Assembly (NCBI GenBank): GCA_900546385.1
Contig: URCT01000008.1
Location: 1 to 39,549 of the forward strand
Length of the DNA stretch: 39,549 bases
Direction: 5' to 3'
Origin: an uncultured Eubacteriales bacterium
Lineage (GTDB): Bacteria; Bacillota; Clostridia; Oscillospirales; CAG-382
In this document: piece after piece, positions 30,425 through 37,955 of the stretch
Position numbering within the stretch: the first letter of the stretch is position 1
How the letters are laid out: every line of letters starts with the position of its first letter
Made by a program: the position numbers and the translations under genes
Notes under the pieces: model-generated
The model's input: the letters and a program-made list of their open reading frames with translations, nothing else
What the model was told of the DNA's origin: nothing
Database searches by the model: none

Positions 30425-31420
30425 ATGAAAATACGAAAGAACCAGGTTCGCAGCGGCCTTTTGCTTGTGCTGCTTTGCTTGTGCGTCAGCGGCCTTGTCG
30501 GCTGTGCTTCAAAACCGGAAAAAACGGCGGACGACGGGAAATACCGGGTGTTCTGCACGGCGTTTCCGGTATATGATTGGTTAAAAAACGTGACGGCGGA
30601 AGCCGAAAACATTGAGCTTGTGCGGCTTGACACGCATGGGGCGGATCTGCACAGCTATCAGCCGACCGTGGCGGACATGACGGCACTTGCCGACAGCGAT
30701 CTTGTTGTGTACATCGGCGGCGAATCGGACAAATGGGTGGCCGATGCGGTGAAGAACGCCGGAACGGGCGTGAAAGGCGTGTCCTTGCTTGCGCTTTTGG
30801 GCGACAAGGTCAAGACCGAGCAAACCATCGAGGGCATGGAAGCCGAAGAGCACACGCACGGTTCGGCCGCCGAAGAAACGAAAGAAGCCGATGAACACGT
30901 GTGGCTTTCGGTCAAAAACGCGGCATTTTTTACGAAACAGCTGACCGACCTTCTCTGCGAAGCGGATGCCTCCGAGGCAGAGCTTTTGCGGGAAGCCTCG
31001 AACACCTATACCGACGCGCTGACGGCACTGGATACGGCTTATGCCGAAGCCGTACAAAGCGCGCGGCTTAACGTTTTTGTCGTGTGCGACCGGTTCCCGT
31101 TCCGCTATTTGGCCGATGATTATGCGCTTGCCTATTATGCCGCTTTTCCGGGCTGTTCCGCCGAAACCGATGCCGGGTTTGACACGGTGATTTTTTTGGC
31201 GAACAAGATCGACGAGCTGCATCTTACGCACGTGGCTGTTACCGAAAGCGGCACCGGTGCCGTGGCTAAAGCGGTACTTGAAAACGCTGCCGAAAAAGAC
31301 GTGGCGGTTGTGACACTCGATTCCCTGCAGGCGGTATCGGAGGCGGATATCGCGCACGGCAAGAGCTATCTTTCGGCGATGGAAGAAAATCTTACGGCAC
31401 TCAAAGCCCTTCTTTCGTGA
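30425..31420 (+). CDS. znuA: Zinc ABC transporter substrate-binding lipoprotein
   Basis: This 331-residue protein is a cluster A-I metal-binding receptor. Its signal peptide ends in the lipobox LVGC (Cys27), which anchors it to the membrane. Candidate metal ligands are the histidines of THGADLHSYQPT (His71, His76) and DEHVWLS (about 158), plus a short acidic histidine loop EEHTHG near 142. That loop favours zinc over manganese. The third histidine usual in ZnuA (before AFxY) appears as DRFPFRYLADDY, so one ligand is changed. The ATG at 30425 has GGAG about 11 bases upstream. It is first in a three-gene operon with its ATPase and permease. Confidence 0.9.
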   Translation: MKIRKNQVRSGLLLVLLCLCVSGLVGCASKPEKTADDGKYRVFCTAFPVYDWLKNVTAEAENIELVRLDTHGADLHSYQPTVADMTALADSDLVVYIGGESDKWVADAVKNAGTGVKGVSLLALLGDKVKTEQTIEGMEAEEHTHGSAAEETKEADEHVWLSVKNAAFFTKQLTDLLCEADASEAELLREASNTYTDALTALDTAYAEAVQSARLNVFVVCDRFPFRYLADDYALAYYAAFPGCSAETDAGFDTVIFLANKIDELHLTHVAVTESGTGAVAKAVLENAAEKDVAVVTLDSLQAVSEADIAHGKSYLSAMEENLTALKALLS

Positions 31421-31441
31421 GCGGCTTTCGGAGGAGAAAAA

Positions 31442-32170
31442 ATGACGATATTTTCCGCAAAAAATCTGACGCTCGGCTATGACGGAAAGGCCGTGGCGGA
31501 GAACTTAAATTTTTCCGTTGAAACGGGCGATTATCTGTGTATTATCGGCGAAAACGGCTCGGGCAAAAGCACGCTCATCAAAACGCTGTTAGGCCTTGCC
31601 AAGCCGCTTTCGGGCGAAATTGAGCGCAGTGAAGCCTTTTCGCCGCGGCGCATCGGCTATATGCCCCAACAAACGCCCTTGCAGCAGGATTTTCCGGCAT
31701 CGGTGCGTGAAGTGGTCTTATCCGGCTGTTTGGGCGGCAAGGGTTTTTGGAGCTTTTACACTAAGGCTGACCGCAAAATGGCGGCGCAGATTATGGAGCG
31801 GCTTGGCATTTCCGACCTTGCCGACCGGTGTATCCGCGAGCTTTCGGGCGGCCAAAAGCAGCGCGTGTTTTTGGCGAGAGCCTTATGTGCCGCAAAGGAT
31901 GTATTATTGGTGGATGAGCCTTGTGCCGGATTAGATGCAAGCGGTGCGGAAGAACTATATGCGCTTCTTGACGAGCTTCACCGGACGGACGGCATGACGA
32001 TTCTTATGGTGACGCACGATTTGGAGGCGGCAAGGCATTATGCGGACAAGGTGCTGCATTTGGGCGGCAGCCGCTTTTTCCTTGCGCGTGACGAATATTG
32101 GGCGTTTTTGCAAAAGGAGCAAGATAAGCAAAACAAGCAAAACGAAACGGAGGGCAAAAACAATGGCTGA
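31442..32170 (+). CDS. znuC: Zinc ABC transporter ATP-binding protein
   Basis: This 242-residue ATPase powers the metal importer. It has Walker A GENGSGKST (36-44), the Q-loop YMPQQTP, the signature LSGGQKQR (about 134), Walker B LLVDEPCAGLD and the switch MVTHD. The lysine- and glutamine-rich C-terminal tail is unremarkable. GGAGGAG lies just upstream of the ATG. Its last eight bases overlap the permease gene, so the two are translationally coupled. It is close in family to MntB/ZnuC/TroB proteins, which cannot be told apart by sequence alone. Confidence 0.93.
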   Translation: MTIFSAKNLTLGYDGKAVAENLNFSVETGDYLCIIGENGSGKSTLIKTLLGLAKPLSGEIERSEAFSPRRIGYMPQQTPLQQDFPASVREVVLSGCLGGKGFWSFYTKADRKMAAQIMERLGISDLADRCIRELSGGQKQRVFLARALCAAKDVLLVDEPCAGLDASGAEELYALLDELHRTDGMTILMVTHDLEAARHYADKVLHLGGSRFFLARDEYWAFLQKEQDKQNKQNETEGKNNG

Positions 32171-32993
32171 GCTTGCACGGTATTTTTCCTATCCGTTTGT
32201 GCGGTATGCGTTTGCCGTCGGCGTGATGGTGGCGTTATGTGCCGCGCTTATCGGCGTGGTATTGGTGTTGAAGCGGTTTTCATTTTTGGGCGACGGGCTT
32301 TCGCATTTTGCATTCGGTGTGATTGCGGCGGCATCGGTGGCTGGGCTTACCGACAATATGCTCGTGGTGCTGCCGGTGACAGTGCTTTGCGCGGTGCTGC
32401 TGTTACGTGCCGGGCAGAATGCCAAAATCAAGGGCGATGCGGCGGTGGCGATGATTTCGGTTTCGTCGCTTGCTATCGGCTATCTGTTGTTAAATCTGTT
32501 TTCGACCTCGGCAAACGTATCGGGCGACGTATGCGGAACGCTTTTCGGTTCGGCCGGTATGCTGACGCTCGGACGGCGGGATATGGTGCTCTGTGCGCTC
32601 ATGACCGGTGTGACGCTTATGCTTTTTATTTTGTTTCACAACCGGATTTTCACGGTATCGTTTGATGAGAGCTTTTCGACGGCGACCGGCACGCGTGCGT
32701 CGCTTTTCAACACGGTAACGGCGGTGATGGCGGCGGTGGTGATCGTACTCGGCATGAAATTAGTCGGTTCGCTTCTCATCACGGCACTCATCGTTTTTCC
32801 GGCACTCGGTGCGATGCGGCTGTTCAAAAGCTTTCGCGCCGTGACGGTTTTTGCCGGTGTTTTTGCGGTGATGGCGGCGGTCGGCGGCTTTTTGCTGTCG
32901 CTTGTGCTTTCTGCGCCGGTTGGGGCGACCATGGCGGTGACGGATATGGTTTTATTCGGCATATGCGCGGCAGTGGGAAGAATGAAGAATTGA
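32163..32993 (+). CDS. znuB: Zinc ABC transporter permease
   Basis: This 276-residue integral membrane protein is an ABC-3 family permease with about eight hydrophobic segments. The RFSFLGDGLSHFAFGVIAAA segment is the classic family motif, and GMKLVGSLLITALIVFPALGAMRL matches the later conserved helix. The ATG at 32163 follows GGAGGG, and the longer in-frame reading lies within znuC and is not real. The order is binding protein, ATPase, permease. A terminator at 33077-33113 closes the operon. Confidence 0.92.
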   Translation: MAELARYFSYPFVRYAFAVGVMVALCAALIGVVLVLKRFSFLGDGLSHFAFGVIAAASVAGLTDNMLVVLPVTVLCAVLLLRAGQNAKIKGDAAVAMISVSSLAIGYLLLNLFSTSANVSGDVCGTLFGSAGMLTLGRRDMVLCALMTGVTLMLFILFHNRIFTVSFDESFSTATGTRASLFNTVTAVMAAVVIVLGMKLVGSLLITALIVFPALGAMRLFKSFRAVTVFAGVFAVMAAVGGFLLSLVLSAPVGATMAVTDMVLFGICAAVGRMKN

Positions 32994-33076
32994 AAATTGA
33001 AAATGAGGGACGCGTCGGAACGGGCGGCTGTGGATGACACGAGCAAGCTGAACGCGAAATTATCATTTATAATAAG

Positions 33077-33113
33077 CAGAGTGCAGATTTTCGGTTTGCA
33101 CTCTGTTTTTCTT
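33077..33113 (+). terminator. Terminator of the zinc transporter operon
   Basis: A 9-bp stem (CAGAGTGCA at 33077-33085 with TGCACTCTG at 33097-33105) is followed by TTTTTCTT. It sits 83 bases after the permease stop codon and before the polysaccharide operon promoter. Confidence 0.92.
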
Positions 33114-33130
33114 AAATTTGCAAATAACGG

Positions 33131-33159
33131 TAGACAAACGAAACATTCTGTGCTATACT
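33131..33159 (+). promoter_or_regulatory. Promoter for the polysaccharide operon
   Basis: TAGACA (33131-33136) and TATACT (33154-33159) are 17 bases apart. The first gene starts 39 bases downstream. No other promoter is obvious before the end of the operon. Confidence 0.75.
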
Positions 33160-33197
33160 ATCATAAATTCTTATGAGCATTTTTCGGAGGAAAGCCT

Positions 33198-33749
33198 ATG
33201 AACCGACCGATAAGCGAGTATTTTACCATAGCCGCGGCGCTTTTTCGCGGCCTTTTTGCCCGTTTCAAACTCGATTCCTGCGGTGCGCTGTTACGTGTGG
33301 ACAAAAAAGTGCGCATCATTCACCGCAACTGTGACATAAAACTCGGCCGCAAGGTCAATCTTCATGCCGGTGTGAAATTAAGCGGACTCGGCAACGCCGG
33401 AAAACGTTCGGAGCTGATTCTCGGCGACGGTGTCGCGGTAGGCGATCGGACGGAGATCCATGCCGGAAATTCCGTGAAAATCGGCGACGGCACGCTTATT
33501 GCGTGGGATTGCTGCATCATGGACCGCGATTACCACAAATTCGAATCCGAGACCGAGGTCACGCGGCCGGTGGTAATCGGAAAGCGTGTGTGGATTGGCT
33601 GCAATGTGCTTATTATGAAAGGCGTGACGGTGGGCGACGGTGCGGTCATCGCCGCCGGAAGCGTTGTGACAAAGGATGTACCGGCCGCATCTCTTGCCGG
33701 CGGAAATCCGGCGCGGATTCTCAAAGAAAACGTAACTTGGAGTGAATAA
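33198..33749 (+). CDS. Hexapeptide-repeat acyltransferase 1
   Basis: This 183-residue protein has left-handed beta-helix hexapeptide repeats, such as IKLGRKVNLHAGV and GNSVKIGDGTLIAWDCC. The acetyltransferase signature is WIGCNVLIMKGVTVGDGAVIAAGSVVTKDVP, with the histidine of DRDYHKF as the likely catalytic base. It probably acetylates a sugar in polysaccharide synthesis, in the cytoplasm. The first 30 residues are an amphipathic extension. GGAGGAAA precedes the ATG. It heads the polysaccharide operon, and its stop codon lies only 4 bases before the likely start of the flippase gene. A second acetyltransferase of the same fold lies two genes further on; their targets are unknown. Confidence 0.88.
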   Translation: MNRPISEYFTIAAALFRGLFARFKLDSCGALLRVDKKVRIIHRNCDIKLGRKVNLHAGVKLSGLGNAGKRSELILGDGVAVGDRTEIHAGNSVKIGDGTLIAWDCCIMDRDYHKFESETEVTRPVVIGKRVWIGCNVLIMKGVTVGDGAVIAAGSVVTKDVPAASLAGGNPARILKENVTWSE

Positions 33750-33753
33750 AAGC

Positions 33754-35313
33754 TTGTCCGAACCGAACACAAAAAAAGGCATGGCAGGCACGGTCAGCTA
33801 TGTCATGATCATCATGATTTTATCCCGTTTGCTGTCGCTTGTCTCCACGCAGATTTATATGTCCTTTTTCGGCGTAGACAGCTTCCTCAACATCTACTCC
33901 TACGCCATCACCATTCCGAACACCATTTTCAACTGCTTCGGCACGGCGCTCGGCACGGTGTTTATTCCGATTTACGCCGGACATCTTGCCAAAGGCGAGG
34001 ACAGAGAAGCGGCACGCTTTGCCAACAACATCATCACGATTTCGCTTGCCTTTACCGCCGTGCTTGTAGCCATCGGCATGGCGCTTTCGCCGCTTTTGCC
34101 GCGCTTTACGGCGTTCCGTGAGGGAGAGGCATATGCGTTTGCCGTGAAGGCACTCATGATTATGATGCCGGTCATGCTGTTTTATGGGCTGAACTATATT
34201 TTCCAAGGCATCTTACAATCGCGCGGCAAATACGGTTGGCCGGCGTTTGTGAGCGTGCCGAGCAGCCTTGTGGTTATTTTCTATGTTTTCACGCTCGGCG
34301 ACACCTACGGCATTACGGGACTTCTTGTTGCAACGTTTTTCGGGCTGTCCTTACAGGCACTGATCTTGATTCCGCCGGCAATTGCGGCCGGTTTTCGATA
34401 CAAGCCGTCGTTTGAACTAAAAAATCCGGATGTGATAAGTGCCGGAAAAATGACGCTGCCGGTGCTTTTCGGCGTGGCGGCGTATCAGCTGAATATGTTC
34501 TTCAACACCACCATGATTGCGCGGTTTGACGGCATGGTGACGCTTCTCAACTATGTGCAGAACATTGTTATTTATATGGTGCTTGCCTTCATCTATTCGG
34601 TGACGGCGGTGGTATATCCAAAGCTTACGGCAAGCTTTACGCGCGGTGATATGGCCGATTACAAGGCAACGCTTGCCGGCGTTCTCGAAAGCACAGCCGC
34701 GCTTCTTGTGCCGATCACGTTCGGGTTTATCACGGTGCGCCGGCCGCTGCTTGAGCTGATTGCCAATTACGGCAAAATCACACCGACCGACATCGACCGC
34801 GCCTGTATGCTTATCGTGATGTATTCCATCGGCATTTTAGGCGTTGGCTTGAAAGAGATTCTCGACCGTGCGTTTTATGCGGCCAAAAACACCATGCTTC
34901 CGGCTGTCAACGGCTTTATCATCATGGCGGTCAACGTGACGCTCAGCCTTGTTTTAACGCGTTTTATCGGCGCATACGGCATTCCGCTTGCCTATTCGAC
35001 GGCATCGCTTGTCGGTCTTTGCGTGCTGCTTGCGCTGCTTCGCCGCAAAATCGGCGTCTTTGCCAAAGGCCTTGGCATGACGCTTGTCAAGTGCCTTGTT
35101 TCGGCACTTGTGATGGCAGGCGCGGTGCTTGCCGTAAATGCAGGGCTTGACGCGGTGCTTGTGTCGGATTCCGTGCTCACACGGCTTATCAAGCTGGCCG
35201 TTCCGGCGTGCGTCGGCGTGCTTGTATACGGCGTGATGGTGCTTGTGTTACGCGTGAACGCGGTAAAGCCGGTGCTTGCCAAGATAAAAACGCTTGTAAA
35301 GCGCGGCGCATAG
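33754..35313 (+). CDS. MurJ/Wzx-type lipid-linked glycan flippase
   Basis: This protein of about 519 residues is a MurJ/MviN (MOP superfamily) transporter with about 14 membrane segments. ILSRLLSLVSTQIYMSFFGV, FCFGTAL-like FNCFGTALGTVFIPIYA and LQSRGKYGWPAFVSVP match the family. It would flip an undecaprenyl-linked unit across the membrane; given its operon it may serve the surface polysaccharide rather than, or as well as, lipid II. The start is uncertain. The GTG at 33742 overlaps GGAG (33739-33742), so the TTG at 33754, 11 bases after GGAG, is preferred; the first ATG at 33781 has no good site. It lies between two acyltransferase genes. Confidence 0.85.
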   Translation: MSEPNTKKGMAGTVSYVMIIMILSRLLSLVSTQIYMSFFGVDSFLNIYSYAITIPNTIFNCFGTALGTVFIPIYAGHLAKGEDREAARFANNIITISLAFTAVLVAIGMALSPLLPRFTAFREGEAYAFAVKALMIMMPVMLFYGLNYIFQGILQSRGKYGWPAFVSVPSSLVVIFYVFTLGDTYGITGLLVATFFGLSLQALILIPPAIAAGFRYKPSFELKNPDVISAGKMTLPVLFGVAAYQLNMFFNTTMIARFDGMVTLLNYVQNIVIYMVLAFIYSVTAVVYPKLTASFTRGDMADYKATLAGVLESTAALLVPITFGFITVRRPLLELIANYGKITPTDIDRACMLIVMYSIGILGVGLKEILDRAFYAAKNTMLPAVNGFIIMAVNVTLSLVLTRFIGAYGIPLAYSTASLVGLCVLLALLRRKIGVFAKGLGMTLVKCLVSALVMAGAVLAVNAGLDAVLVSDSVLTRLIKLAVPACVGVLVYGVMVLVLRVNAVKPVLAKIKTLVKRGA

Positions 35314-35334
35314 CAAAAGGAGAAATCGAAAACG

Positions 35335-35862
35335 ATGAAAAAAATCTTACGCGCCTTCGGGTACGTTTTATACTATTTTATCGCGCGGCATCTGCCATGT
35401 TCGGGACTGCCGTACAGCCTTGGAGCCAAGCACATCCGGCGGTTATGCGCCAAATGTATGCTTGACAAATGCGGCAAGAACGTGAATATCGAGCACGGCG
35501 CATTTCTTGCGTCCGGAAACGGCATCGAAATTGGGAATAATTCCGGCATCGGATTAAACTGTCGGGTGGCAGGGCCTCTTTCCATCGGCGACGACGTCAT
35601 GATGGCACCGAATGTGACGATTGTGACCCAAAATCACGAAACGTGCGATCTTTCGCGTCCCATGCGCTTACAGACCGCGCCTAAGAAAAAAGTGACGATC
35701 GGAAACGATGTGTGGATCGGCACAAACGCCGTTATCATGCCGGGAATCACGGTCGGAAACGGTGTGATCATCGGCGCCGGTGCGGTGGTTACCAAAGATG
35801 TGCCGGATTACGCGGTGGTCGGCGGCATTCCGGCGAAGATCATCAAATTCCGGAACGCGTAA
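35335..35862 (+). CDS. Hexapeptide-repeat acyltransferase 2 (WcaF/maltose acetyltransferase-like)
   Basis: This 175-residue protein has hexapeptide repeats (GNGIEIGNNSGIGLNC, LSIGDDVMMAPNVTIV). The active-site loop is TQNHETCDLSRPM, whose histidine is the probable base, followed by WIGTNAVIMPGITVGNGVIIGAGAVVTKDVPDYAVVGGIPAKIIK. This is the class of WcaF, NodL and maltose O-acetyltransferases, which acetylate sugars with acetyl-CoA. The N-terminal 50 residues have aromatic and basic character and may touch the membrane. AAAGGAGA precedes the ATG by about 10 bases. The glycosyltransferase gene starts 34 bases after it. Confidence 0.9.
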   Translation: MKKILRAFGYVLYYFIARHLPCSGLPYSLGAKHIRRLCAKCMLDKCGKNVNIEHGAFLASGNGIEIGNNSGIGLNCRVAGPLSIGDDVMMAPNVTIVTQNHETCDLSRPMRLQTAPKKKVTIGNDVWIGTNAVIMPGITVGNGVIIGAGAVVTKDVPDYAVVGGIPAKIIKFRNA

Positions 35863-35896
35863 CGCAACAAGAGAAAATGAGAGGGGATATACGTCC

Positions 35897-37006
35897 TTGC
35901 GTATCTTATATTTAATCAATTTTGCCGGGAAAGCCGGTACGGAAAAGTATATTTACAATTTGGTCAAGCGGTTTGACAAAACGGAAACCGAATGCTTTTT
36001 TGCCTTCAACGAAGGCGGCCTTTTATCCGAGCAGATGGACGACCTCGGCGTGCCGTGCTTTCAGGTGGAAATGAAAAGTCCGTTTGACATCAAAGCCGCC
36101 AAACGGCTTGCCGCCATCTGCAAGGCCAATAAGATCGATATCATTCATGCGCACTATCCGCGCGAGAACTATATCGCGATTTTGGCGCATTTGTTCTATC
36201 CGAAGGCAAAAGCCCTCTACACCTGCCATCTGACCTTAAAGACCAACGCCGCCTGGTGGGTTACCAACAAGCTCATGACGCCGCACAACGCAAAAATCAT
36301 TGCCGTCTGCAACAATGCCAAAGAGCTTCTTGTGTCCAACGGCGTGAATCCGAAGAAGATCGATGTCATTTTCAACGGCATTCCGCAAACCGAGACGCAA
36401 GCCGACCCGAAAGCCATCCGCAAAGAATTTGAGCTTTCGGACGATACGTTCGTCATCTCGATTTTAGCGCGGTATCATATGTCCAAAGGCCTTGACTTTT
36501 TGGTGGACAGCATTGCCGCACTTGATAAAAAGATGAAGCGCGACTATGTGCTTCTCATTGCCGGCGACGGCGAATATTTCGAAGCCGTAAAAGAGCAGAT
36601 TGCACGCTTAGGCTTGGAAAAGCACATCAAGCAGCTCGGCTTCCGCAGTGATACCGACAACATCCTTGCCGCGTCGGACGTGTATGTCAACTCCTCCAAA
36701 TGCTACGAGGCGTTAAGCTTTGCCATCCTCGAAGCCATGGCACATTCGCTGCCGCTTGTGGTGACAGCCGCCGGAGGAAACGGAGATATCGTCAACGAAA
36801 AGACCGATTGCGGCTTTATCGTGCCGTATGGCGATACCGAAGCCTTTGCCGATGCACTGTATGCGTTAAGCGAGGACAAGGCGTTGTGCCGTCGGTTTGC
36901 CGAAAACGCCAAAAAGGCAACGCAGACCACCTTTGATTTGGAAAACGTTCTTCAAAAAACGCTTTCCGTGTATAAAAGCATTGCACCGGATACGAAAGAC
37001 GTATAA
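35897..37006 (+). CDS. GT4-family glycosyltransferase
   Basis: This 369-residue retaining glycosyltransferase of the GT-B fold shows the N-terminal YLINFAGKAGTEKYIYNL, the middle ISILARYHMSKGLDFLVDSI and the C-terminal donor-binding segment KCYEALSFAILEAMAHSLPLVVTAAGGNGDIV, with the E-x7-E-type motif near residue 275. It adds a sugar from a nucleotide donor to a growing lipid-linked chain at the inner membrane face. The start is a TTG at 35897: it directly precedes RILYLINFAG, and GAGGGG lies 10 bases upstream. The ATG at 35877 is out of frame. The longer frame to 35780 overlaps the acyltransferase gene and is not real. The sugar is unknown. Confidence 0.9.
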   Translation: MRILYLINFAGKAGTEKYIYNLVKRFDKTETECFFAFNEGGLLSEQMDDLGVPCFQVEMKSPFDIKAAKRLAAICKANKIDIIHAHYPRENYIAILAHLFYPKAKALYTCHLTLKTNAAWWVTNKLMTPHNAKIIAVCNNAKELLVSNGVNPKKIDVIFNGIPQTETQADPKAIRKEFELSDDTFVISILARYHMSKGLDFLVDSIAALDKKMKRDYVLLIAGDGEYFEAVKEQIARLGLEKHIKQLGFRSDTDNILAASDVYVNSSKCYEALSFAILEAMAHSLPLVVTAAGGNGDIVNEKTDCGFIVPYGDTEAFADALYALSEDKALCRRFAENAKKATQTTFDLENVLQKTLSVYKSIAPDTKDV

Positions 37007-37069
37007 ATCTTCCATATCCGGGAAAAATAAACAAAAAAGACACTATCAGAAAAAGACAGGAGAACCATC

Positions 37070-37927
37070 ATGTTAAAGAACGGAAAACTTTTCGGAAAAA
37101 TCAATATCATCGACTTTCTTGCCGTATTGGCACTTATCGTCGTTATTGCGGCAGCTGCGGTATTTGTGCTTCGTCCCAAGGACGGCGGCGATACGCTTGT
37201 CATGAAATTCCGCATCGAAGAAGTAGACGGCTTTGTGGCGGAAAAAGTACACGTCGGCGATGAGCTGTACGACGACACCAATTTACAGGACATCGGCGTT
37301 GTAACCGATGTGGAACTTTCCGATTCCATTTCCTACGGTCAGGTCAACGACAGCGTTTACACTCTTACCTCCAAGGAAGGCTATTATTCCATGATCATCA
37401 CCGGCGAGGTCAAGGGACGCAAAACCAAGCTCGGCGCGGAAATCGGCGGCAAGAAATACGGCGTCGGCCACTCGATGGTGCTTCGCGCAGGTGATGCGAA
37501 AATGTATCTGCGCGTGTACGATATCGCCTTAAAGGATGAGAACGGCGAAATCAAAACCGACGACAGCACCGACAATCTGGTGCCGGTCAACCTTACGTTT
37601 TATGCGGAAGAAACGCCGGCATTTGTTGCGGAAAACATCAAAGCCGGTGATACGGCCGTGGACGCGGCACGCCGCAGCACCGAGCTCGGCGTCATTGACA
37701 CGATTGAAACCGGCGACGCGGTCGTGTTTGTCGAAACCGAGACCGGCCTTCTGGAATCGTCCAAGCCGGGCTATGCCAGCGTGACGTTTACGACGACGGT
37801 CGAAGCGGAAAAGGCGGACGGCGGCGTCAAGATCGGCGAGCGCGTTTACAGCGTCGGTGATGAGATCGATATGCGTGCCGGCTCTTCGCGTTTGACAGTG
37901 CTTGTGCGTTCGATTGACGCACAGTGA
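37070..37927 (+). CDS. DUF4330 membrane-anchored protein (two repeats)
   Basis: This 285-residue protein starts with GKLFGKINIIDFLAVLALIVVIAAAAVFVL, the single membrane segment and signature of DUF4330. It then has two related extracytoplasmic beta-rich domains (about 40-155 and 170-285), each with the sequence order FVAEKVHVGDELYD or FVAENIKAGDTAVD, then LGVI/IGVV..., then VGHSMVLRAGDAKMYL or VGDEIDMRAGSSRLTV. Most DUF4330 proteins carry only one such domain. Function is unknown, but family members are often encoded in surface-polysaccharide loci, as here. AGGAG lies 7 bases before the ATG. The ligase gene follows at 28 bases. A role as a periplasmic-side scaffold for the ligase is speculation. 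Confidence 0.82.
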   Translation: MLKNGKLFGKINIIDFLAVLALIVVIAAAAVFVLRPKDGGDTLVMKFRIEEVDGFVAEKVHVGDELYDDTNLQDIGVVTDVELSDSISYGQVNDSVYTLTSKEGYYSMIITGEVKGRKTKLGAEIGGKKYGVGHSMVLRAGDAKMYLRVYDIALKDENGEIKTDDSTDNLVPVNLTFYAEETPAFVAENIKAGDTAVDAARRSTELGVIDTIETGDAVVFVETETGLLESSKPGYASVTFTTTVEAEKADGGVKIGERVYSVGDEIDMRAGSSRLTVLVRSIDAQ

Positions 37928-37955
37928 AAAAAGCAGACGGATTGCGGTGAAAAAT

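Noticed and set aside
30581..31357. Minus-strand open frame over znuA
   Set aside because: Shadow of the transporter gene; composition and content are not protein-like.
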